A stretch of DNA of 64,000 bases from positions 227,574,915 through 227,638,914 of the forward strand of contig NC_081410.1 in assembly GCF_030272615.1 (NCBI RefSeq), written 5' to 3'. Below are positions 34,442 through 45,200 of the stretch, in pieces. The position numbers were made by a program, and so were the translations under genes. The notes under the pieces are model-generated. The model ran no database searches. It had not been told where the DNA came from and saw only the letters and a list, made by a program, of their open reading frames with translations. Position 1 is the first letter of the stretch. Each line of letters starts with the position of its first letter. This DNA comes from Cryptomeria japonica. Its lineage: Eukaryota; Streptophyta; Pinopsida; Cupressales; Cupressaceae.

Positions 34442-37049
34442 CTAAACTTGTGGTGGTTCATCAAAATCAAGCCTCTTCGGCGCAGTACGCGGCTCTGTAG
34501 ATGGCTGCAAAACCATAATTCAAAAGCCAAGTTAGAATTCTTTTGTAGAAAATAGTTCACAATTAACAACATAACTATGCATTTAACTTTAATTCCTTTC
34601 CAATTGAAATGTAGATTACCTCATTGGCTGATCCAGGGGCTAATGTCTTCGCTCTCCTCTCCTCATCACTCTTAGGAGTTTTCTTGAAGACATACTTAAA
34701 TGGATCCATGTTATGGTCGTACCGCGAAGGAGTCTATTGTATATTAAATGTACAATTAATACAATGTACTAACATAAATATATCAAAAACACTTAAAAGC
34801 TATAATATAGAGAACAATGACGTACATGTGCCTGAGATGCTTCTCCAATGGACTGAGGATGGCTCACCATTGATGTAGAAACTGTCACTATTACCTATAC
34901 AAAAAATGTACAAAGATTAAATACAATTAATATAATGATAAGTATTGAAGGTTGAAAACAATTAATTTTACATATCAAACAAAAGTGTACCGGATCCTGA
35001 GATGCTTCTCCAGTGCAAGGAGGAGGGTTCGCCATTGACGAAATATGTATGGATATTTCCTGTATGAAAAAATTATAAGATTATAATATATCACAAGTTC
35101 ACATGTATGCGTGCATATAATCATGAAATCAAGAAAATAAAGTAGAGATACATACCTCCGCCCTCTCTTGATCCGCAGGCGAATCAGGTGCATTCAACAT
35201 ATCCACAAAGCTCAATGGCCACTGTACATATAAAATAGACAAAAAACACTAATCAATCTACAAACCCCAACTAATACTTGATTTCAACATTTTCAAATAA
35301 TTGTACAACTAAAAATGTGTTCAATTACCTTCTTCACACATTTTGGCATCTTTGAGGAATTCTTTTTCTTAAGACGAACCCTAGACATGGAGGGGGTACC
35401 CTAGAAACACAAAATTAACATGAGATATTAGTACAGATAATAAATTAAACATAATTTTAAAAATCTAAAATTAAATGACTTTCATATTCCATCAAAACAA
35501 TACATAAAAAAAGTTGTACAAAATATGATACCGTATAGCCTTGTAGGCCAAAATCGATTGCTGAGAGTGTGATGTCATCAATCTGGGACATGTCGTCCCC
35601 TGTCAACACCTACAAACCAGAAATTGGACCAAGCATTAAAGATAGTTAGTATATCTTGTATTTTTTTGAATTCAAAGTGTACTATTCTATTTTAACATGT
35701 TACAAAATTTATACCTCAGGCATCGAAGTTGCAACTATGGTAACTGGGGGAGGTGTATGGGATACCGCTGCTGCATCCTGAAATGCATATTATTTATCTC
35801 AATTTAAATCGATGTATAAATGAAAATTCATTTATGTAATTACAAATTTAAAGTGACTGATAAATAAAATGTTATGAATTCAAATCAACACACCTGTGTC
35901 TGTGGCTCATGGGCAAACACCATGTCCATCAACTCATCTGTCAGCACGACATCCTCAACTGTGTGAGCCTGACATCTACAACCGCAAATCGTGCACAGAT
36001 GATATGAGTATCCCTCTGCACCGACTACATCATCTATCCCTGAGCAACTGACACACATATGCTCGATGGGCCCTCCCCTCTAACGGCTCATCATCCAATA
36101 CAATAGGGTGTGCTAACGATGTCCCATGCTGGATGATGGCACCAGTCAATGTTGTGGCCGCCTAAAGAGTCTTTAGCTCCATCGACTCTTTCAACTCTAA
36201 TGGGACAACCTGATGCACCTTAGGTTTGGGTGCTAGGGGGCGGCAACTCTCCGTGGCCAATCGCCTATGGGCTCCAGGTCTATCTTGGGCAGAGCCACTA
36301 CCTCTACCATGAAACTCTCTCATGTCAAAATAGTTTGGCTACACATTGAGCACAAACTCACAATATATTTTTCTCAAAAAATATAATGGCACCTCATAAT
36401 TATTACAAGGTGGATCATCAAAGACCATCCACCACCTCTGCCAAAAAAGATTCTTCATCTGTGCATTGGTACACCAATGTATGGGAAACCTCTTTGCATT
36501 AAGAGGTAATGACTGACCAATTTTGGGATCAACAAAAAGCGCACATATTTGTTGTTTAGAAATATTTTTGTTTTTTACTCCATCGTATGATAGCCCATTG
36601 GCATAGAATTGACGACACCTATCCCTAAAGCTTCCCCATTTGGTAATTTATGTGGAAACAACTATGGTACCACTCGCTAATGTTTATAGGCTAGTGGTGA
36701 GGGATTGATGATGGTCAAGTTCAGAAGTTTTCAATTTTACAATCAGTCTATTGATTTTAGACGTATTTTGTCCTAACTGATTAATTAATTATTCCTGTGT
36801 TTCGGCTATGCGGTCAAAAGGAGGAATTGGGGGTTGTTCTTGTGTGTTTTCAGGAGGTGCATTTGGTTGTTCTTGTGGGTTTTCAGGAGGTGCATTTGGT
36901 TGTTCTTGTTCTGGATTAGAAGAATCTGGTTTTTGAAACAAAAAATGAAAAAACCTAATCAAAATTAATGAAATTAAATTCAAAATGTAAAACAAATTGC
37001 ATAAACCGGAAAGAAAGACAAAAATAATCAAAAACTAACCTTGATCCAT
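34442..37049 (-). pseudogene. element F gene: ten-exon unrecognised protein with a Cys cluster, five nonsense codons and one frameshift
   Basis: Exons (minus): 37040-37049 (MDQ), 35894-36925, 35715-35777, 35532-35609, 35329-35400, 35156-35221, 34991-35059, 34826-34894, 34620-34733 and 34442-34504, with GT-AG borders; the last ends in TAG. Exon 2 opens with Gln/Pro-rich repeats (two QEQPNAPPEN), then a helical stretch, then a conserved-looking block (WGSFRDRCRQFYANGLSYDG ... FPIHWCTNAQMKNLFWQRWW). It is broken by TAA at 36789, 36684 and 36648 and TAG at 36339 and 36162; one base is gained or lost near 36070. The frame then continues as a CxxC...CxxCxCxC cluster (CVSC, CTICGCRC). Exons 3-10 are 63, 78, 72, 66, 69, 69, 114 and 63 bp, all phase 0. 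The twin 69-bp exons both encode a GEASQ motif. Transcription would start beside the right terminal repeat. The function is unknown; it could be an accessory transposon protein or a captured host gene. Confidence 0.7.
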
Positions 37050-37204
37050 AGCCTGGAGGACAAATTTAGCACCCCATTCACGGTTTAGGTGAGAAAATAG
37101 GAAAAAAACGAAGTTAAAAACGTGATTTACGGGTAAATGAAACCCAATTTTTTTTTAAAAACTTTTTTTACAAGGCACCACATACGTGGTTTTATTTGGA
37201 TTAT

Positions 37205-37385
37205 TAGTGCGTATGCGCTCATTTTCCTATAAGCAGCGCGTACGCGCTCATTTTCCTAGGCATAGCGCGTACACGCTCATTTTCCTAAAAGCAGCGCGTA
37301 TGCGCTACCTTTTCTAGGCTCGAGAAGAACAAACCTAAGCGTGTATGCGAGAATTTTAAATTTTAAAACCGCGTACGCTCTACCT
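37205..37385 (+). repeat. element F, right subterminal CG-rich palindromic repeats
   Basis: Six copies of a palindrome-like core (best: AGCGCGTACGCGCT at 37235-37248), four of them in a 27-30-base register followed by CATTTTCCTA or ACCTTTTCTA, and two looser ones near 37338 and 37370. They lie between the promoter end of the gene and the terminal repeat, a usual place for transposase-binding sites. Confidence 0.75.
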
Positions 37386-37414
37386 ATTTTTCCAAGTTTT
37401 TTTTGGGTGGTGTC

Positions 37415-37448
37415 CACTTTTCTGACCACCATCTTTGTGCACATGCTC
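37415..37448 (-). repeat. element F, right terminal inverted repeat
   Basis: Reverse complement of the left end; the uninterrupted match is GTGCACAAAGATGGTGGTCA. Confidence 0.8.
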
Positions 37449-37452
37449 CTAG

Positions 37453-39218
37453 ATGATCAGAAATCCAGACCCTCCAAGTTTTTCATATTTGTTGCATGCT
37501 TACCTTTAGCGGGCCTGCCCTCCCAACTTGCTCTTTAAGAAGGTAAGAGGGGAACGACCCAAGTGAGTATACCCGGACCTGGGGTTCCCAACTCACTATA
37601 ATAAATAGGCCATTGATGATGAAAGGGTCAATGGTTGGGGCTATATGAGAGTTCACTGTCACATTGGGTGCTTAGTAGGATCCTAGAGATCTCAATCACA
37701 CTTGCATGACTACTAAGTTCTTGGTGCTTCATTGGGCTATAGGCCTCAATTGTGCTTGCGCAACTGCGAAGGGTACCTCCTAATAAGAAAACATATTAAA
37801 CACCTTGTGCATAGTGGCCAAAAACCTTCTAGTCATTGGTGCAGGAGGTCGGACCTTCGAAGCCGCCCATATTTTTACGGCCCTTAGTAGAGACACAAAG
37901 TTCGCCATGAGGAGTTTTCATGGGAATTGATGCTTGGCTGCCCCGGAGAAGTTAGTGTTGTGGATGGGAGCCAGTGGGGTCAAGCATCTAAGTGTCCACT
38001 CTGGGTAAGCGTAGTTGGGAAACCGATTGGGATCCAATGACTATTGTCCTTGCCAGCCTTAAAAATGTTGTACATGAGCATGAGTGTCTTTGAGCTAAAA
38101 TTCATTTGATCATCGTGTTTTCTTTGCTTGATACTTGCTTGCCAAGAGTAGACTAAAAACACATCATTATCCTCAAACACTTTGCAAAAAACATTTGTCC
38201 AAAAGCAAACAATCATCCAAGTCACTATCCACACAAAGTCCAAATTGCGTCAAAACTCCGTCCATTTCATGTTTCATAAACCTAAGTTGTATAATCATCC
38301 TAAGAAGTCAATCCACCGACCTATCAAGAAAAAGAAGCTCACACAAGCACAACTCATTAGGCGTCGGAAATTTTGGTATACAAACCGCAAACTCTTGCTT
38401 AAACATAGGACATTCTTGCATCATTACCACGATTACGTCCATGGTCATAGCAATGGGTTTGATGCTAGTGATGAACTAAGAGTCCATGCCCTCCATCAAG
38501 GTTTGGGTTTTTCTTTCAACACCAACTATCGTCAAAATCAGGGTGGTCGTGTCCCTTCATACAACTTTCCATCCGAACCAATCATCTATTGAGTCATGTT
38601 CATGTCAAGGATAGCCTAGTCACCAAATTTTTTCTAATCATCACTATCATCCCTCTTCAATCAATCATCCTCAATCTTTTCCTAAGGACTTAAGCACATC
38701 AATCAATCACGAAACCAATCACCTTCAATTATCAAATCAATTCTTAAAATCCAAATCAAATCATCCTTTAATCCAATTTAACCTCACATCAAGGTTGCAT
38801 GCCTTGTGAAGTTCCATTTAGACCTCATCCTTAAATCACTTGGATTTTGTGCTTGAAGAAAAATCCTCTCTAAGTACCTTTGCCTTATCCTTTGAGTCAA
38901 TCAAGACTCTTAACTTACGCCTTTTCTTTGCTTAGGGTCATTAGTCAACCCTTAGTGGAAGAAAGGCTTTTTAATCATCATTCCAAGGTCTAAATTCTAC
39001 CCAACTTGGTCATTACCTCGCTCATGGTTTCACCTACCACCTAAGATCCTCATCCAAGGACTAAGGTGTCAATCCTAATCAAATCCGAGCTCTAATCCAA
39101 AGACCCTACCAATAAGAAAAGTCCCTTTTCATCAAAGACAAATCCAAAAATCCAAAAGTCTCGCTAAGTCCTCTCATCAAAGATTTCGTCCTCCAATCTT
39201 TTCTAAGGTTATTCTTGT
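37453..39218 (+). mobile_element. leader of a Tat-type element (A, or B joined to A)
   Basis: Non-coding leader with CTTTAAGAAGGTAAGAGGGG then AACGACCCAAGTG, a phrase I associate with leaders of plant Tat-type elements. It runs into the gag start at 39219. No LTR of element A's type (TGTAGTCACATAAATCTG) is present upstream. The junction between the leader of B and that of A must therefore lie somewhere between 29676 and 39218, but I cannot place it. Confidence 0.55.
38182..38592 (+). CDS. 136-codon basic open frame in the leader, upstream of gag
   Basis: It begins at ATG 38182 and ends at 38592, 0.6 kb before gag. The product is rich in Lys, Arg, His and Asn (KKKKLTQAQLIRRRKFWYTN, then KLLLKHRTFLHHYHDYVHGH), with no known domain. 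Some Tat relatives (Ogre) carry an extra frame before gag, so it could be a related feature, but a chance open frame in a CA-rich leader is as likely. Confidence 0.3.
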   Translation: MQKTFVQKQTIIQVTIHTKSKLRQNSVHFMFHKPKLYNHPKKSIHRPIKKKKLTQAQLIRRRKFWYTNRKLLLKHRTFLHHYHDYVHGHSNGFDASDELRVHALHQGLGFSFNTNYRQNQGGRVPSYNFPSEPIIY

Positions 39219-42200
39219 ATGGTCACAACTCGATCTCAAAAGAAAAAGATGTCCGAACAACAATATGGTATGCCAGACATTAGTGTCCTATATGAAGATC
39301 CTACACAAAGTCGCCATGAGGAGGAAAGGGGTAGAAATCACATCAGATATAACATTCCTCGAGGTAACCCACCACCTCCTCCTCCAAACGAAATGGAGAT
39401 GTTGCGGCAACAAGTTGAGAATCTCACCCAACAACTTCATAGTGGTGTTAAAACCAATGAATTCTCACTCAACGACATCTGTCCCTATCCGTTTGATAGG
39501 AATCTTTATATGCCACCCTTTCCACGCGGGTTTGAAACACCCAAATTTGAAAAATATAGAGGAAAGGGGGATCCCCGTGATCATGTCCGAGAATTTCATT
39601 CTGCTTGTCTTGAAGTAGCTTATGAGGACACATACCTAATGCGCCTTTTTCCCCAAAGCTTGGGAGGAACAACCACATCATGGTTTTCCCGACTACCAGG
39701 TGGCATAAGAACATTTGAGGAACTCATCCAGAAGTTCCTGTCTCATTACTCTTATAATATTGAACGCGACATCACCATGGCTGATCTATGCAACACCAAA
39801 CAAAAACCAGGTGAATTATTCTCAGTATTCCTGCAACGATGGCGCCAAATGTCTAGCAGACGTTCTCTTCAGTTACCTGAACGAGAACTAGTGGAAATTT
39901 TCATTTCCAACTTAAACGAAGAAATGGAATTTCACCTGGATGTCAAAGACACAGACTCTTTTAACGATATGATCACCAAAGGTATAAAATGTGAAAGGGC
40001 ACTCATCAAAAAAGGACTCATCAAAATCTTTAATGAACCCAAAGATGGTCCTCGCCCGCGCTTCAATAGTGATAAACCAAACTTCTGGAATAAGAATAAG
40101 AATATCGTCAACGATGGAGTTGTGGATGGTCGAACTGTCCAAAATGCACAACCTGTGGTTCGGTTTGTAGGACAAAATCCTCCACCTCAAAATAACACAA
40201 ATGTTCCTCTTAATCAAGGTCGCATCACATCTCATGATGAACCAAGACCTCGTCCACAAAAACAAAAACGCACATACACTCCCTTAGGGGAACCCATTGA
40301 AACAGTATTGCGACAACTCCTCTCTCAAAATTTGATCACTCTACCTAAGCTATCCAATTATGAGCCGCAAGTTAAACCAGCATGGTGGAGAGATACTGAA
40401 CACTGTGAGTTCCATCAAGGAAGAGGACACAAGACAAGTAATTGTCACCGATTGAAAGATCTCATTCAAGATCTTATTGATCGAGGAGAAATTGAGATTG
40501 AAGGACATGATCCAAAAACAACCAATAATGATCATCTGATGTTCAAGAATCCACTTCCATCGCAAGATCAAAGGGGCCCTTCCACTTCCAGACGAGGTCC
40601 TGATACCACTGATTATACGCAAGCTGCATATAATTACACTGTCAATCACCTGTATGATGCCAGTGAACAAATTGCAACTATCACTTTCAAAAATCCCACC
40701 CCAAATTGCAATGTTGTTACACGTCGTGGCAAAGTCACCATAAAGGCAGCTCCACAAGGCACCACCTCCATCCCAAAGCAATATAATCTTGTGGAACAAT
40801 TAGATAAAACACCTGCGCTCATATCCATTTTAGAGCTATTGCGCCTGTCACCATCTCATAAAACTATCTTGGATCAAGCACTCCAAGAGGCGTCAGTCCC
40901 TGCAAACCTGAACACGGACCAATTTCAAGCCATGGTTGGAAATCTAAAGTCATCACCTTGTCTCACTTTTTCTGAAAGTGACAACTCTTCTTTCCAACAA
41001 CCTCATAACGCCTCACTCCACATTGAAGGCTTTGTCAACCAACACAGGATCAAGCGAGTCTTGATCGATAATGGAGCAGGCCTAAACATTTGCACACTAC
41101 AATTGGTCACAGCATTGGGATATGCAATAGAATCAATGGATCCTCGCAAGAAGATCACCATCAAGGCCTATGATGATGCAGAGCGTTCATCCAAAGGAGC
41201 TGTGGTACTACCAATCCGAGTGGGCCCTGTGGTAAAGCACATCATCTGTCAGGTTCTGGACCTTCCTCTGCCATATAATCTATTATTAGGGAGACCTTGG
41301 ATACATGCCATGCAAGCTGTTCCATCTACCTACCATCAATGTATCAAGTTCCCACATAATGGTGCAGAGATCACAATCCTGGGCGATACAAATCCTTTTG
41401 CATTTTGCCATAATATTAGCCATCAACCAGAGATTACTGTTCCTAATAATAGGGAAGCCATTTCCTCCACATCATATGTAAATCCCGCCTCTCTTGCCAG
41501 TTCAAACACCCCTATACCCAAGCAAGAAAAGCTTAAAATGAAAGTAGCAGAGGAAGGTCCTGGAGAATACAACTTGAGTCAACTCTTTTGTGTGGGACAA
41601 ATGCCCACTTCTCCTAGAACACATGGTAAACCACAGCAGTTACTCCAGCAACCACTAATCATGCCTGCATGTGCCTTAACGCCTTTCATCCTTGGAAAGA
41701 GTCAAGAGGAAGAAACACAAGATGAGGACCTAGCAGACTGGATCTATAAAGACCCCGTTACCACTGATAAACCGTGAGTTACGCTTCCTACAGAACAGTA
41801 TGGCAAAGGCCTCCTCATTATGCAAAGAATGGGGTATGATGGTCAAAGTGCTTTGGGATCCTGCAAACAAGGACGACATGAACCGCTACAGCCAGAGTTC
41901 AAGCCCAAAGGTAATACAGGCCTAGGCTTTGAAAAAGAGATCCTTCCTAAACTCAAATTCAAAGGAAAACCCAGCAAACCATTTTGCCCACCTACTGCAA
42001 AGAGGACACCTTTCATAATCAAAGCACCATCAAACACTATCCCCACTGCCCCATCGAGGCTCACAAACCTACCACAACCATCTACAATGCCAATCATCCC
42101 ACCAAATGAACCAGTAATCCCATCAGCAACACCATTTGTAGCAACAACTGTATGGAAACCTACAGTAGCATCTATGGCACCAGCCGTTCCAACAGAAGCC

Positions 42201-45200
42201 ACTAAATCAACACTACCAATACTTCCAGTGATAAATTCTTTTATCCCCATCACGGTTCCTGCAGCACCGATCACCTCAAAGGTACATAAACCAGTTACGC
42301 CTGCAGTATTCAACTCCAGCGACATCCCAGTATGGTATAGCAATCGGATGCTGGAAAGTGATTCAGAGACCGACTCACATGAGTGGGAATTCGATTCAGT
42401 GCAACTTAACACTTCAGATGAGGAAGACACATCACCACCTCCACCCCACAAAGACATCCCTGTTTACGGAGAAGCACAGATAAAGACCACTTGGGTACCT
42501 GAGCTGGAAACATCTTCCACAGACCCTACGTCTCATCCTACGCCTGATTCTGATAGGGAAAGTACCATCAACGACCTTCATCACACTGTCTTAACCCTCA
42601 CTGATACATCTCCCGCACTTAACTTAATCGATGAAGTAATGCCCATTATCCACCCTGAACTCATCGAATGGAACCAACCAAATCCCCCATGTCTTGACCT
42701 CTTCCAAAACGATGAGGCTATCATTGACTTTTTGGAATTAAGGGATAATCTACCAAGCGGGGATCACAAAGCTGGATTCGCCATTGAACTTAATAGCGCA
42801 GCATACTTCGGGGCGGATGCCAAACCCTTCAGCAGCAAAAATATAACAATAAAACATGGATCTTCCAGTGAAAACCACACTGTGGCGTTGTTTGATCCGA
42901 CAAAAGTAAAAAGAAAGAGCGTATCCAACGGTGAAAACCTCTCTGAGGCGCCTGAGGATGAAGGGTTTGACATTCTCCCTGCTAGTACACAACAGGAATG
43001 ATCAACGATCCTCATTGAGGAGACCCAAGAATACAATGAGGGGACTCCTAAAAACCCTCATATCATACATCTGGCATCTCTTCTCACTCCAGAGGAACAG
43101 CCTCAATTCATAGAGTTCTTCCAACAACGTCAGATCAACTTCGCATGGTCATATGCAGACATGCCTGGGCTTGATCCTGATTTAGTCATGCATCATCTCA
43201 CAGTAGCAAAAGGAGCCAAACCTGTCAAGCAGAAGCTTCGTAAGATGCATCCTCAAATTGCAGTGCTAGTCAAAACAGAACTCAAGAAACTCCTGGATGT
43301 TGGTTTCATTAGACCAATTGATTATGCAGAATGGATCTCCAACATTGTGCCAGTCGGCAAACCAAAAGGGGGCATCCGCATTTGTACTGACTTCAGAGAT
43401 CTGAATAAAGCATGTCCTAAGGATGACTTCCCTCTACCAAATATCGACATCATAGTAGATTTCACAGCAGGACATGCCATGCTTTCACTCATGGATGGCT
43501 TTTCAGGATACAATCAGATAAAGATCGCACCCGAAGATCAACATAAGACAGCCTTCACATGTCCATGGGGCACATACTGCTGGAATGTAATGCCTTTTGG
43601 TCTAAAGAATGCAGGAGCGACCTATCAGAGAGCAATGACCACCATCTTCCATGACATGATGCATACCATGATGGAAGATTATGTGGATGACTTACTAGCA
43701 AAATCACTCACTAGAGAAGGACATCTCCACATCTTAGATCAAATCTTTGATAGACTGGAACAATATCATGTTCGACTCAACCCAAAGAAATGTGTCTTCG
43801 GAGTGACCTCCGGGAAACTTCTAGGATACATTGTCTCAAGCAAAGGTATTGAGGTCGATCCAGCAAAGGTTAAAGCAATCATGGACATGCCACCTCCAAA
43901 GAATATCAGTCAGCTAAGAACACTACAAGGACGGCTTCAATCTATCCGCAGATTCATTGCACAATTGGCTGATAAGTGTCACCCATTCACACACCTGCTA
44001 CACAAGAACATCCGCTTTCAGTGGGATGACAGATGCTAGCAAGCATTTCAGGCGCTTAAAGACTATCTCATAAATCCACCATTGCTGTTGCCACCAAATC
44101 CAAGTAGACCGTTGTTACTTTATATCTCAGCAACAAGTACAACATTGGGTGTACTACTGGCACAACATAATGCAGAAGGCAAAGAGTGTGCTGTATACTA
44201 CATCTCTCGTACACTGGTTGGCTATGAACTCAATTATACACCTATTGAGCGAGCTTGCTTAGCAGTAATCTTGGCAGCCACTAAACTGAGGCACTATCTG
44301 TTAACACACAAGGTGCAACTTATCGCAAAGATTGATCCACTCAAGTATTTACTTAACAAAGCAGCATTGACAGGTCGCTTGGCCAAATGGGTGATGATTC
44401 TAAGTGAATTTGACATCAAGTACGTGGACCGTAAAGCTATCAAAGGTCAAGTTATTGCAGATCAGTTGGCCGATGCACCACTCATAGGCGATCATCCCCT
44501 CATTTCCAATTTTCCAGATGAAGAGATATTCATGATCACAGAAGCACAACCATGGAAACTATATTTTGATGGTTCATACACTAGGCACGGCTCGGGGGCA
44601 GGCATTCTGTTTATCACACCTCAAGGTGATAGCATCCCGAAGTCTTACAGGCTCACATTTCCATGCACAAACAACATAGCAGAGTATGAGGCCTTGATCA
44701 CAGGACTCAGATTAGCCATACAATGGAAATTAAAAGAATTGCAAGTATATGGCGATTCCCAACTAATCATTCGACAAGCAACAGATGAGTATCAGACCAA
44801 AGATGATAAACTCATGCCATATAAGCAAATGGTGGACACTCTAAAGACATCATTTACTACTATCACTTTTGAGCAGATACCAAGAGATCAGAATCGAGCT
44901 GCTGACGCCATGGCTACCATCGCATCTCTACTAGATCTTCCACAGAATTCAACACGCTACGAGTTCTTGGTAGAACAGCTTTGGATTCCCGCTTATGATA
45001 TCCCCGAATCCGAAATGATATGTCGCCTTGTAGGTTCCGAATCCCCATGGTACGGTGATTTCTACACCTATCTCCGCGATCACACCCTTCCTCCCAACCA
45101 ATCAAATAACCAACGTAAAACCTTCATTCGCCAAACTGCTCGATATACCATTATTGCCGAAACCCTATACCGCCGTAGTCTTGATGGTACTCTCCTTCGA

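Larger units (their letters stand above)
30508..37448. mobile_element. element F: 6.9-kb DNA transposon with terminal inverted repeats
   Basis: The ends are inverted copies: left GGGTAAGTGCACAAAGATGG, right (reverse complement) GAGCATGTGCACAAAGATGG. Both continue TGGTCAAAAA/TGGTCAGAAA and, after an 11-base gap on the left, AGTGGACAC. CTAG flanks both ends (30504-30507 and 37449-37452); because it is a palindrome the duplication could also be just TA with one more G in the terminal repeat. CG-rich palindromic repeats lie inside each end. The right half encodes a multi-exon gene read leftwards; the left half holds a CT-rich duplicated region without genes. I could not assign a superfamily and see no known transposase motif. 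Confidence 0.8.

Noticed and set aside
41843-42457. 204-codon minus-strand open frame inside gag-pol of A
   Set aside because: Shadow of the sense frame in a Pro/Thr-rich linker.
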